NCBI GenBank assembly: GCA_030431975.1
Contig: JAUIHP010000037.1
Coordinates: 1-32,557, forward strand
Reading direction: 5' to 3'
DNA: 32,557 nt
Origin: a bacterium
Lineage (GTDB): Bacteria > Eisenbacteria > RBG-16-71-46 > CAIMUX01
Shown here piece after piece: positions 6,802 to 15,859 of the stretch. Position 1 is the stretch's first letter; the number at the start of each line of letters is the position of its first letter. The notes under the pieces are model-generated. The model was given only the letters and a program-made list of their open reading frames with translations, searched no databases and had not been told where the DNA came from. The position numbers and the translations under genes were made by a program.

Positions 6802-7914
6802 GGCAAAGAGCAGGGCCGCCGCCAAACCGACCGGAACCATGAACGTCAGAAATCGCCATCCGCTCATGAGCGCGGCGGCCGTTACCCCGGCAACTCCTTT
6901 GTGAAAGAGCAGAAACGCTCCCTCGGCTCCGCCGGTCGCACCCGGTACCGGAACCACGGTCATGATCGTGAAGACAACGCACTGAAGAAGGAAGAGCCGA
7001 AGCGGATCGACGTCGAGCCCCAGACCGATGGCGACGAACGTGACCACGGAGTACCGCGCCGACCATTGCAGGAAGGCCAACGGCAGGGTCAGCAGAAACC
7101 TGGACCGGCGTGGCCACAAGGAGCGCCGGGCGTCATGAAACTGATCGCGTAGATCGCACAGGCGGTGGCCAAGGGTCGGGCCGAAACGTCGCACCAGCCA
7201 CACGAATGCCCAAACGGACAACCCAATGACGATCAGGAGAACGACTCCGACCAACACGGTCCCGATCGCTTCACTGCTACCTCCTTCGGCGGTACTGCCT
7301 GCGCCAGGATTCGAACTGACTGTGCCGGTGATCTCTCGCACTTTGGCCGCCGTCGCAGCAACGCCTCCGGAAAGGCCATCCATCACACTCGACAACAAAG
7401 GCGCGATATCGGATCCGGGCGAAAGCCAAACGGCGATCGGAACGGCCAGCACAAAGAAGATCGCGTCTTCGCAGGAACCGAGAAGTGTCAGAAGCGCGGC
7501 GTCACCCGGCCGGAATCCTTCCCGGTAGAGAAACGCGAACTTTGCCGGCGCTCCCCCGACCGCAGTCGGGGTCACTGCAGCCAAGACCTCCGAACTGGTC
7601 ACGACTCTCAGAGACGAGCGCACTCCCAGCGGACGGCCCAACGCTCTCGTCCAGATCATGATGCGAAGACTTCGCGTGACGAACGGGACGAGAGCCGCCG
7701 CCAGTCCCAGCAGCAACCATGTCGGGGACACGCGACGGAGGGCATCCCATCCTTCGGCTCCGGCGGTGACATGAAGGATGCAGAGGTTCAGGAACGCAGC
7801 GATGGCGATGAGAATCGGCACGCGGCGCAACAAGCGCCGAGGTCGGTCGGCAGTACGACGAGCTTCCTGATCTAAACTCGAATCCTTCGCGCCCGAGGGA
7901 TCGTCGGGGTTCAC
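6736..7914 (-). CDS. LPG-synthase/AglD-type flippase-like membrane protein (UPF0104-like)
   Basis: A polytopic inner-membrane protein of about 392 residues belonging to the lysylphosphatidylglycerol-synthase transmembrane-region family, which also includes AglD- and YbhN-type proteins and lacks the aminoacyl-transferase domain of MprF. Evidence is the series of hydrophobic helices (PILIAIAAFLNLCILHV, LLLGLAAALVPFVTRSLRI), the family-typical SSEVLAAVTPTAVGGAPAKFAFLYREG, and VVPVPGATGGAEGAFLLF near the C-terminus. GTG at 7914 is chosen because it overlaps the upstream stop codon as GTGA; TTG at 7941 is an alternative. As the last gene after two glycosyltransferases it probably handles or translocates a lipid-linked product. 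Confidence 0.85.
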   Translation of the reverse strand: MNPDDPSGAKDSSLDQEARRTADRPRRLLRRVPILIAIAAFLNLCILHVTAGAEGWDALRRVSPTWLLLGLAAALVPFVTRSLRIMIWTRALGRPLGVRSSLRVVTSSEVLAAVTPTAVGGAPAKFAFLYREGFRPGDAALLTLLGSCEDAIFFVLAVPIAVWLSPGSDIAPLLSSVMDGLSGGVAATAAKVREITGTVSSNPGAGSTAEGGSSEAIGTVLVGVVLLIVIGLSVWAFVWLVRRFGPTLGHRLCDLRDQFHDARRSLWPRRSRFLLTLPLAFLQWSARYSVVTFVAIGLGLDVDPLRLFLLQCVVFTIMTVVPVPGATGGAEGAFLLFHKGVAGVTAAALMSGWRFLTFMVPVGLAAALLFALFDREVDTAPAESSPAGRRRA

Positions 7915-9521
7915 CGGGCGCCGGACTCCGAAGGATTCCAATCCTGGCGCAAGTAGGGCGAACCTGCGTTCTCGTCACGATCGGTTTGACGATCGGTGTC
8001 ACGGTCGGAGGAGTCGACAGGAGCCGACGCGGCCGGACAGTCCGCAGAAGATCGATCATCGGTCGGAGTCAGTCCCGTCAGGGAGAGGAGGGTACGAAAG
8101 GTTCGATTCCACCCAAAGCTCGTAACCACATGTTCCCGCGCCCGCAGGCCCATGGACGCACGATCGCCTTCGAGTACCTCCTCGATACTCTCGGCGAGGC
8201 TGACCGAAGACTCGGGATCGGCCAGGCTGCCCAACTCGCGTGGAACCCGGTCCACAAGAGCGCCCGCTCGGACGCCGGTGACCGGAAGCCCGCAGGCTTG
8301 GGCTTCGAGAACGGAAAGAGCAAACGTTTCGTGCGCACCGGCGGTCACGTAGACGTCCGCGGAAGCGAGGTGCTCCGCCAACTGCAGCTTGTCGGACTGA
8401 TAAGGCAGAACCGTCAACCCTGGTACCTGATCGGCAAGCGCCTCCAGTTCGTCTCTTTGCGGTCCCTCTCCCATGAGAATGAGATGCACGTTTCGACCGG
8501 CGCTGCCGGCACCCGCAGCTCGAGATCGAAGACGCTCGAAAGCGTCCACGATCATGAGAGGACGTTTCTCGGAATCGAGTCGGCCGGCATACATCAACAG
8601 GACGTCATCCGCGGACTCCAGGCCCAGATTCTGCCGCAGGGCGACGCTCCGCCGCGACGGATGGAAGATGTCCAAGTCGACCCCGAGCGGTACGTGATAG
8701 ACGGAGTGCACTCCCAGCCGGGCCAGCTTCTCACAGAATCGGAGTGAGCTGGCCATGACGAGATCGCACGGACCGTAGACCCGACGCGCATAACGGTTCG
8801 CCCCGTCGACCAATCGGCCGGCGAACCTCGCGCGCTTTCCGTCAGGACGTGCTTGATGAAGTCGCAGGCCCCTGTGCGCTGCGGTCGCTACGTAGGCTTG
8901 TGGAAAGTCCGTGTGGTAGTGGCCGACGATGAACGGAATCGGAGGCAGATCCGCAGCTTCCCCGGCACTCAGGCCGTTTCGTATTGCGAGCTTGCGCGCC
9001 GAATCGAAATCGCGCTGGGGATCGCGCGTCGGATCGAGCTTGCGCTCCCGCTCGCGCTCGCACTCGGCGGACTCTGATCCTTGGGGGCTCCGCTCACTGT
9101 GATACAACTCCATCCCCGCGCCACTCATCCGACGCGGGGCTTCCCGCATGGAGAGGTTTCGTTCTTTGCGGGTCAGGCCGTACTTCTTGAGAACGCTGCG
9201 GCGGTAGTTGAATGCCGCCCAAGGCATCAGGTACGGACTGCCGAACTCGATGACATGCGGCGCTTCCTTGCGCAGGATGTCGTGCAACTTGTCCATGCGC
9301 GTCGCGAAGCGGTACCCACCGGTCTTGGGAATCGTACCCGCCTGGATCCAGTACGTCCGAAGCGGGCCGTCGACGTCCAGTCGATCCACTTCGCCGGGCA
9401 CGATCAGGACATGCTCGTGATCGGTTTCCTGGGCCAGAAAGGCACGCTTCGCGTCGATGTACGTGCGGATTCCTCCGCTCGTCGGGCCATACGCCTGAAC
9501 GATGTCGCAGTAGACGCTCAC
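7911..9521 (-). CDS. Family 4 glycosyltransferase (GT-B fold) with charged insertion
   Basis: A 536-residue GT4-type glycosyltransferase. The N-terminal acceptor domain begins with a glycine-rich loop (AYGPTSGGIRTYIDAKRAFL) typical of GT4 enzymes. The C-terminal donor domain has LLMYAGRLDSEKRPLMIVDA, a phosphate-binding EGPQRDELEAL and the conserved HETFALSVLEAQACGLPVTG with the EX7E glutamates. Between the halves, about residues 125-185, is a highly charged low-complexity insertion including ERERERKLDPTRDPQRDFD, and the last 35 residues are Asp/Arg-rich (DSSDRDTDRQTDRDE). GTG at 9521 overlaps the previous gene's stop as GTGA, so the two are translationally coupled. The sugar donor and acceptor are unknown. 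Confidence 0.92.
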   Translation of the reverse strand: MSVYCDIVQAYGPTSGGIRTYIDAKRAFLAQETDHEHVLIVPGEVDRLDVDGPLRTYWIQAGTIPKTGGYRFATRMDKLHDILRKEAPHVIEFGSPYLMPWAAFNYRRSVLKKYGLTRKERNLSMREAPRRMSGAGMELYHSERSPQGSESAECERERERKLDPTRDPQRDFDSARKLAIRNGLSAGEAADLPPIPFIVGHYHTDFPQAYVATAAHRGLRLHQARPDGKRARFAGRLVDGANRYARRVYGPCDLVMASSLRFCEKLARLGVHSVYHVPLGVDLDIFHPSRRSVALRQNLGLESADDVLLMYAGRLDSEKRPLMIVDAFERLRSRAAGAGSAGRNVHLILMGEGPQRDELEALADQVPGLTVLPYQSDKLQLAEHLASADVYVTAGAHETFALSVLEAQACGLPVTGVRAGALVDRVPRELGSLADPESSVSLAESIEEVLEGDRASMGLRAREHVVTSFGWNRTFRTLLSLTGLTPTDDRSSADCPAASAPVDSSDRDTDRQTDRDENAGSPYLRQDWNPSESGAR

Positions 9522-12052
9522 GGTGTTACCTCGCTGGGCGCTCCTTCATCGGGAGAGAGGGTCACTCCTTCGACATACTTTGCGAGAACCGTTTCCCAAT
9601 CATGGTCCTTGAGGACTCTCTCGCGCGCAGCCTCCCGAATCTCCATGAAGGAATTCGGATCCGCAGCCAACTGATCCAGGATTCGGTTCAACGCCTTCGC
9701 CCAAGGCTCCACTTCCTGTTGCCGGACGATCCACCCCGTCTTCTCGTCGATGACCAACTCCTTGGGGCCACCAACATCCGAAACCACGGCCGGCAGACCG
9801 CAAGCCTGCGCTTCGAGCACGGCCATTCCAAAGGTATCGGTCAGGCTCGGAAAAACAAAGAGATCACTTCCGCTGTAGATGTTGGGCAGGGCCCGCAGGT
9901 CCTGGCGCCCGATGAGGAAGACGCCGGGGTGGTCCCTCTCCTCGAGTTCCTGCAGGATCGGCCCTGAACCCGTCAGGATCAGACTGGCGTCCGGATGACG
10001 CTTCCGCACCCGCTGGAAGGCCTCGACCAGAAAGTCGAGACGCTTCTCACGCGAGATGCGCCCCACGTAGAGCAATCGCGGACCCTCCGGGATGCCGAAG
10101 CGGTGCGATAGGTACTGCCGTCCCCGCGAACGCGGTTTGAAGAGCTGCGCGTCGATGCCGCGCTGAAAGACACGCATCTTCGTCGTGTCGTATCCGCGGC
10201 TGGCCAGAATGTTGACGTACTCCGAAGTCGGAACTGCGACCTCGTCGAAGAGCGAGTAGAAGAGCTGGATGAAGTCTTCCAATGCATGAAGGACCGTATC
10301 GTGCGGCACGATGTCCGCTGCCTGCTGCAGGAAGTCGGTGTGATAGATGCCCACCGACCGAACCCGCAGGAGGTGAGCGGCGAGCAAACCGAGAAGCCCG
10401 ACCGGCCCCGGCGTGGAAACGTAGATCTCGTCCGGCTGAAAGTCGACCAGCCGCTCCAGCGAGCGCAGGATCGAAGGAATGCGCATCGTGTAGGCCGAGT
10501 AGTAGGGGAGAACGAACTCTCCGACCGTGGGAAGGTTGGTGAAACTCTCGGGAAGGTCTTCCGCCGGAACATCGGAGCCGAAGGCCCCGACGATCTCGAT
10601 GCGAAGTCCGCGTTCGTGGGAGAGCTTCCCGATCTGACGCAGCGTCACGGAGGGACCGTTCAGGTCTTCCAGCGTGTCGGAGAACCAGAGGATCTTCTTT
10701 CCTTTCGAATCTCCGCGCGGCTGCTTTGCGCCACCCGACCTGTCTTCGGAGCCGTCCTCCGCCGCACCGCCGGGCTCGCTCGAGAACGAGCTGCGCATCT
10801 CGCGCAACATGTCCTGATCGCGATAGAGATTTCTCAGCGCGCCGAACACCGGGAGCAGAAGCACCATGTTACTGAGTGGGGTTTGCGATTCTTTCAGATA
10901 CCGAAGAACCCGCCCCTTCTCGACCGCAGGGACCATACCGTCAAGAAAGGAACGGATAATCTCGTCGATCAGGTCGGACAAACGCTCGAACGCGATGTCG
11001 ATACGCTTCGTCACGTCCGCACCGTCGACCTTCGCGCATTCGGTAGCCAACTCGACCGCGATCTCCGCCGCACGGTCCGAACGCAACCGGCTGGTCGCTG
11101 CCAACGTTTGCAGCTTGATCTTGTCGAGTAACGAGAGTCCTTCCGACTCGAAGATCCACTTTCCCAGCTGCCTCACGACAAGCGCGGTTGGATCGGTCGC
11201 TCCCAACGGATTCGAACCCGAAAGAGAGGTCAGGCCACGGATCTGGTCATATGCAAGTTTGTACGCGGAGAACGTCGCCGACCGGAAGTCCGAGTCGCGT
11301 CCTTCCGGCTCGACGTTTCCAGATTGGATCGCTTGCAGAAAGCTGTCCACGTCGTCCGCGGCCGCGACAGTACAGGTCGTTCCACCCATCAGATTGGCGT
11401 AGTCGTTTGACCCACCGGTAAACGATTTCTTCCAAGGACGCTCCCCGATCGGCTCGATTCCGTGGCGATCGCTGTACTCCTCGATCTTGGCCGGTGAAAG
11501 TTCTTTCAAGCTACGAACCAACGTGCTGTTGTGTACCCGCGCCTGGGACCCGTTGATCCCTTCGAAGACCTTGAAGAGAAGAGCCAGCTTCTCGATGTGA
11601 GCGGATGTCAGCCGCCCGTTGACGGAGCGAGTCGGATGAGAAACCACATGCGGAATGCGTCGCTTCTGCATATAAAGCACGAGCTCGTAGATGTCATGAC
11701 GAGCCCGCCCGATCTTGTGGAACTGTTTCTCGGTGATCCCATAGATCAAGACGGAAACTTTGCAGCCATCCTCCGGAAACACCGCGTCCACTTCGAGACC
11801 GATGAAGGCTTCCCTGGGATAGAGCTCGACCAGCGCCAGGGAGCCGTCGATGGTATGACGGTCGGTAATCGTAACCAGGTCCATGCCGCGGCGTTTGGCC
11901 GTTTGGTAGATCTCCCGCGCGGACGCCTGGGACGTCGGAGTGAAGAAACGACCGATACCGAACGAACTCGTATGAGACGAGTGGAGGGAATGGACGTGGA
12001 GGTCGGCCCGGAGCTTTCGAGGCGATCGATCCGCCTCCCTGTTTTCGGCCAT
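9518..12052 (-). CDS. PHP-domain phosphoesterase fused to GT4 glycosyltransferase
   Basis: An 844-residue two-enzyme fusion. The N-terminal third is a PHP metallo-phosphoesterase domain: DLHVHS (Asp17, His19, His21), TITDRHTIDG (Asp64, His66) and VVSHPTRS supply metal ligands. A helical linker of about 200 residues follows, with an acidic Ser/Gly-rich hinge (SSEPGGAAEDGSEDRSGG). The C-terminal part from about residue 455 (KILWFSDTLEDLNGPSVTLR) is a GT4 glycosyltransferase with LLYVGRISREKRLDFLVEAF and DTFGMAVLEAQACGLPAVVS. ATG at 12052 has GGGGGAG immediately upstream. It heads the three-gene GTGA-coupled operon. Fused PHP and GT4 activities suggest removal of a phosphate paired with sugar transfer in one pathway; that is inference. 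Confidence 0.93.
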   Translation of the reverse strand: MAENREADRSPRKLRADLHVHSLHSSHTSSFGIGRFFTPTSQASAREIYQTAKRRGMDLVTITDRHTIDGSLALVELYPREAFIGLEVDAVFPEDGCKVSVLIYGITEKQFHKIGRARHDIYELVLYMQKRRIPHVVSHPTRSVNGRLTSAHIEKLALLFKVFEGINGSQARVHNSTLVRSLKELSPAKIEEYSDRHGIEPIGERPWKKSFTGGSNDYANLMGGTTCTVAAADDVDSFLQAIQSGNVEPEGRDSDFRSATFSAYKLAYDQIRGLTSLSGSNPLGATDPTALVVRQLGKWIFESEGLSLLDKIKLQTLAATSRLRSDRAAEIAVELATECAKVDGADVTKRIDIAFERLSDLIDEIIRSFLDGMVPAVEKGRVLRYLKESQTPLSNMVLLLPVFGALRNLYRDQDMLREMRSSFSSEPGGAAEDGSEDRSGGAKQPRGDSKGKKILWFSDTLEDLNGPSVTLRQIGKLSHERGLRIEIVGAFGSDVPAEDLPESFTNLPTVGEFVLPYYSAYTMRIPSILRSLERLVDFQPDEIYVSTPGPVGLLGLLAAHLLRVRSVGIYHTDFLQQAADIVPHDTVLHALEDFIQLFYSLFDEVAVPTSEYVNILASRGYDTTKMRVFQRGIDAQLFKPRSRGRQYLSHRFGIPEGPRLLYVGRISREKRLDFLVEAFQRVRKRHPDASLILTGSGPILQELEERDHPGVFLIGRQDLRALPNIYSGSDLFVFPSLTDTFGMAVLEAQACGLPAVVSDVGGPKELVIDEKTGWIVRQQEVEPWAKALNRILDQLAADPNSFMEIREAARERVLKDHDWETVLAKYVEGVTLSPDEGAPSEVTP

Positions 12053-12189
12053 GTTCTCCCCCGTGGGTTTGCCAACGTCACCAGTTGCGAACCACTGCCT
12101 GTAAGGTACATCTTATGCAGCCTTGAGGGTCCCATTCGTGAGCGGTTTGCTAGCCCAGATCAGGAAAAGATCCCCAAAATGGAGTCCCC

Positions 12190-12534
12190 ATGCCTCTGCG
12201 TTGGACACGCGAACTGAAACAGCTGCTGGCGGACTGCGAGGTAACGCCGTTCAAGGCCTCGGGTCCCGGCGGCCAGCACCGGAACAAGGCGGAAACGGCT
12301 GTTCGGGTTCGGCACATTCCGACCGGTCTCGTCCGTATCGGGACCGAAAGCCGGTCGCAGTCCGCAAACAAGTTGCGGGCTCTGGCCCGAATCGCCGAAG
12401 AGCTGGAACGACGGAACCGAAAGAAGAAGGTGCGTAAGGCAACAAAGCCCACGCGCGCTTCCAGGGAAAAGCGGCTAGAGTCCAAGCGGCGTCGTTCGGA
12501 CGTGAAGCGAAATCGACGGGTGGTGGACTCATAG
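12190..12534 (+). CDS. Release-factor-like GGQ protein (ArfB/RFH-like ribosome rescue)
   Basis: A 114-residue protein with the class I release-factor catalytic domain only. KASGPGGQHRNKAETAVRV carries the GGQ motif (residues 27-29) that triggers peptidyl-tRNA hydrolysis in the ribosome. No codon-recognition domain is present. The C-terminus (about 75-114) is strongly basic (RRNRKKKVRKATKPTRASRE), as in ArfB/YaeJ, where the tail occupies the empty mRNA channel of stalled ribosomes. The GGQHRNK context is closer to stand-alone RF-like proteins than to ArfB proper (GGQNVNK). GGAG lies five bases before the ATG. Divergent from the glycosyltransferase operon. Confidence 0.9.
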   Translation: MPLRWTRELKQLLADCEVTPFKASGPGGQHRNKAETAVRVRHIPTGLVRIGTESRSQSANKLRALARIAEELERRNRKKKVRKATKPTRASREKRLESKRRRSDVKRNRRVVDS

Positions 12535-12610
12535 CGCCACAACCCGGTGGCCAAAGCGTGACCGACGGGCGGCGGTGTCGTGACTGCAGCCCGAAACGTG
12601 GAGTAGAGTT

Positions 12611-14302
12611 CTGGGCATCGCGGCCGACATCTCCCTGATCGTCGTCTTCGGTCTGATCTTCGGGGCGATCGCGCACCGCCTCGGCCAACCCATGCTCCTG
12701 GGCTCGATCGCCGCCGGTATTCTTCTCGGCCCGCAAGTCGGACTCGTCACGATCAACGATCCGCACGAGATCGAACTCCTCGCCGAAATCGGCATCGCCC
12801 TTCTTCTGTTCTCGATCGGGATCGAATTCTCGCTGGAGTCCCTCCGACAGGTCCGCGCCGTGGCACTCGGCGGCACTGCCATTCAGCTCTTGGCTTCCAT
12901 TGCCTTCGGCTTCGGCCTCGGACAGGTGTTGGGTCTGTCGCAAAGCGAGTCACTCTGGCTGGGCGCGTTGATCTCGGTCTCGAGCACCATGGTCGTCTTG
13001 AAGACACTGGCCGGATCCGGCGTGATGGGAACCCTGTCCAGCCGGGTCATGCTCGGCATGCTCATCGCGCAGGACCTCGCAGTGATCCCGCTCATGATCC
13101 TCATGCCGCAAATCACCGGCCCTTCCATCGACCTCGGCGCACTAGCGATCGCCATGGGGCAGGCCGTGCTCGCCCTTCTCATTCTCGTCGTAGGCGGGCG
13201 CAAAGTGGTTCCACGGCTCATGCATCAAATCGTTCGGTGGGAGTCGCGCGAACTCTTCGTTCTTGCCGTCATCACACTCGGCCTGGGCATCGGCTACCTC
13301 GCCCATCTGATCGGTCTTTCCTACGCCCTCGGTGCGTTCATCGCCGGGATCGTTCTCAGTGAGAGCGAGTACGGACACCAGGCGTTGAGCGACGTCATCC
13401 CGCTTCGGGACCTGTTCGGTCTGCTCTTCTTCGCCTCGGTCGGCATGCTCTTCGACCCGCAGTTCCTCTTCGACCACGCACGTGAAGTCGGTCTCCTCGT
13501 CATCTCCGTCCTGTTGGCCAAGGGACTGCTCTTCGCGTTGATCACGCGAGCGTTCGGTTACCACAACATCGTCCCGATCGCGACCGCGCTGACCATGGGA
13601 CAGATTGGCGAGTTCTCCTTCCTTCTCGCGCAGGTCGGACGCAACGCGGGCGCTGTCGACAACGAGCTTTATGCCTTCATCGTCTCCACGGCGGTGGTCA
13701 CCATGATTCTTACTCCGTACCTGGCCCGCCTCTCTCTGCCGACTCTGCGTCTTTGGAGACGCTTCCGCGCTCCGGGCAAGACCTACGACGTCGGGAGCGC
13801 AGTGGGATCACCCGATCAGCCGGTGGTCATCGCTGGGGCGGGTCGAGTCGGTCGACGAATCGCCCGCATCCTTCGTGGACGCGGTGTCGACGTCGTTCTC
13901 ATCGACTTCGATCACGAGCGTGTTCGTCGGGCGCGTGAAGAAGGATGGCCGGTGGTCTTTGGAGACGCGGCACAAGAGCCCGTTCTTCGTGCTGCGAAGG
14001 TGGAGGATGCCCGGCTGGCTCTGGTCACGGTTCCCGCAGCCGTCGATGCCTGGGCGGTTTCGCATCGTATCCGGGAACTCGCACCCCAGGTTCCCTTGGT
14101 CGTGCGTTCGGATTCGCTCGACAAGATCGACGCGCTCCTCGACCTGGGCGCTTTGAGCGTCGTCCAACCGGAGTTCGAAGCGGCGCTCGAGATGGCTCGC
14201 GGCGCAATGGATGCATTGTCGATCGATCGGGACGAACGACGCGCGGCCCTGGATGAAGAACGCGCAGCGCGGTTGGGCAGGGACGCTCGGGCGGATGGCT
14301 AG
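12611..14302 (+). CDS. Kef/YbaL-type monovalent cation:proton antiporter with RCK (TrkA-N) domain
   Basis: A CPA2-family antiporter of about 563 residues for K+ or Na+ exchange against protons. The membrane part (about 1-390) has the family motifs LLAEIGIALLLFSIGIEFSL, ISVSSTMVVLKTL, GMLIAQDLAVIPLMI and SYALGAFIAGIVLSESEYGH. A cytosolic RCK/TrkA-N domain follows with the Rossmann motif VVIAGAGRVGRRIARILRGRG. No in-frame ATG, GTG or TTG exists before the ATG at 12692, but homologous sequence (SLIVVFGLIFGAIAHRLGQP) clearly continues upstream to the in-frame TGA at 12581. CTG at 12611, with GGAG seven bases before it, is therefore proposed as the start. It converges on the K+ channel gene with a nine-base gap. 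Confidence 0.9.
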   Translation: MGIAADISLIVVFGLIFGAIAHRLGQPMLLGSIAAGILLGPQVGLVTINDPHEIELLAEIGIALLLFSIGIEFSLESLRQVRAVALGGTAIQLLASIAFGFGLGQVLGLSQSESLWLGALISVSSTMVVLKTLAGSGVMGTLSSRVMLGMLIAQDLAVIPLMILMPQITGPSIDLGALAIAMGQAVLALLILVVGGRKVVPRLMHQIVRWESRELFVLAVITLGLGIGYLAHLIGLSYALGAFIAGIVLSESEYGHQALSDVIPLRDLFGLLFFASVGMLFDPQFLFDHAREVGLLVISVLLAKGLLFALITRAFGYHNIVPIATALTMGQIGEFSFLLAQVGRNAGAVDNELYAFIVSTAVVTMILTPYLARLSLPTLRLWRRFRAPGKTYDVGSAVGSPDQPVVIAGAGRVGRRIARILRGRGVDVVLIDFDHERVRRAREEGWPVVFGDAAQEPVLRAAKVEDARLALVTVPAAVDAWAVSHRIRELAPQVPLVVRSDSLDKIDALLDLGALSVVQPEFEAALEMARGAMDALSIDRDERRAALDEERAARLGRDARADG

Positions 14303-14311
14303 CGTTCGGGA

Positions 14312-15336
14312 CTACTTGGATTTCGCGCACTCGGACTCGAAGACATCGAGCTGCTGTTTCTGCCCGAAGTAGACCAGCATGTCACCCTCGCGAAGATCGT
14401 CATCCGGCCCCGGGTTGGCCACGACCTCCCCATCCTGACGCCGCACCATCAAGACGTTGATTCCGTACTGTGCACGCAGGCTGGACTCACCCAGCTTCTT
14501 GTTCGCGAACGTCGAATCCTTTGGAATCCGGAACTCGTGGACGTCGTAGTCACCCAAGCCTCGAACGTGATCATCCAGAAACTCGACGAGGTGAGGACGA
14601 TAGACGGAGGCAACGAGGCGCTCTCCCGCAAAGGCGTAGGGATTGACGGCAAGGTCCGCACCGGCGCGGGACAGTTTCTCTTCCGCATCCTCCCCTTCGG
14701 CGCGCGCAACGATGAGTAGGTCCTGCCGGAGAGAACGAGCGGAGAGAGTGATGTAGTCTTCTCTGCGTCGTCCGAAGCGCAGGAGATCAGGGCTCGCGCA
14801 TGAGCGATACCCGCCTCCTGCAGCACGTCGTTGTGATGCGCCGACCCGTGAATGACAGCGACTCCGGTTTCGAGAAGCTCTTCCGCGACCTGCTCGTTGT
14901 TCTCGATGACCACGAAAGGAATCTCACGGGCTTTGAGGTTGTCGATGACTCGGGACCCCGTGCGTCCAAACCCGCAGACGATGCAGTGATCTTTCAGGCC
15001 TTCGATCGCCTTGTGCAATCTGCGCCTCCTTACATAGCCGGTGAAGGTACCGTCGAGGAAGAACGCTCCCAGTACCGAAGCGCTGTAGGCCAGAAGTCCG
15101 ACACCCAACATGATGAGAATCGAAGTGAAGACCTGTCCGATCGGGCCCAGAGGATGGACCTCGCCGAACCCGACCGTCGTCAGTGTGATGACGGTCATGT
15201 AGAAGGACTCGTTCAGCGACCAGCCCTCGATGACGGTGTAGCCGATCGTCCCGAACGCGACGACGGCCCACGTGCTGGCGAGAATCTGCAGAAACCGCCG
15301 GAGTCCCCGGCGCTCCGTGTCCTCCAGTTGGGTCAA
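14312..15336 (-). pseudogene. Two-TM potassium channel with RCK domains, frameshifted
   Basis: The gene encodes an inner-membrane K+ channel: two helices flanking the selectivity filter TLTTVGFGEVHPLG, then a TrkA-N/RCK domain (CIVCGFGRTGSRVIDNLKAR) and a TrkA-C domain (RAQYGINVLMVRRQDGEVV). The frame breaks at about 14755: after SCASDDAEK the homologous continuation YITLSARSLRQDLLIVARAE is in another frame and runs on to the stop at 14312. Restoring one base gives about 341 residues, a normal length. As written, frame one runs out of family sequence and stops at 14449. It is either a real frameshift or a sequencing/assembly error. TTG at 15336 overlaps the upstream stop as TTGA, so it is coupled to the gene at 15333-15737. 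Confidence 0.85.
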
Positions 15337-15737
15337 CGATTCCCCTTCTGTCCCACGAACCAGTCCATGCGCTCCGAAAAGAGAACATTGAAGCTGGTGA
15401 ATGAACCGTAGATCTGGGTGATGTACTTCTGCATCTCCATTCGATCCCCGTCATCCAGTTTCGGATGGTTGTTGATCTTCTGCTCCAGAACCCGAAGTCG
15501 CTCACGCGCGAGGACGATCTTTCGACAGAAGCTTTCCATCGGGATGGCTTTCTCCTGTCCGCTTTCCGGCCGCATGACCAGCTCGCCTTCCGACCATCTT
15601 TCCGCCAGGTCGATAGAGTCGGACGGTCCGTATCCTATTTCGGCCAGGTCATGGCGTAGGCGTTGCGAAACTTCGTCGGCGACAGCGCGAGCGATCTCGC
15701 GGGCCGTTTCGGAGTCGACAGGTGTGGTCTCGGACAT
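15333..15737 (-). CDS. Unknown 134-residue helical protein coupled to the K+ channel
   Basis: No family recognised. The protein is soluble and mostly helical, with charged heptad-like stretches (AREIARAVADEVSQRLRHDL; RKIVLARERLRVLEQKINNH) and an aromatic C-terminal part (MQKYITQIYGSFTSFNVLFS). There is no signal peptide. AAGGAG lies seven bases before the ATG. Its stop codon overlaps the channel's start (TTGA), so synthesis of the two is likely linked, and it may regulate or bind the channel. A good promoter lies upstream at 15860-15888. Confidence 0.8.
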   Translation of the reverse strand: MSETTPVDSETAREIARAVADEVSQRLRHDLAEIGYGPSDSIDLAERWSEGELVMRPESGQEKAIPMESFCRKIVLARERLRVLEQKINNHPKLDDGDRMEMQKYITQIYGSFTSFNVLFSERMDWFVGQKGNR

Positions 15738-15859
15738 GGAAACTCCTTCGGTATCAGGATCCGGGCGCTGCTGCCGCAGGATCTCGGCGTGAGATTCACC
15801 AGAACGTGAGGCCGTGCAGGCGACGTTGTAGTGTGACGTCCTGCCTCGACTTCGGGTCG

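Noticed and set aside
7165-7875. Plus-strand 236-residue frame rich in Arg, Gln and Asp
   Set aside because: Antisense to the flippase-like gene; composition is that of a shadow frame of a hydrophobic protein.
10286-11131. Plus-strand 281-residue frame inside the PHP-GT4 region
   Set aside because: Antisense shadow with no domain; the minus-strand fusion is continuous and recognisable throughout.
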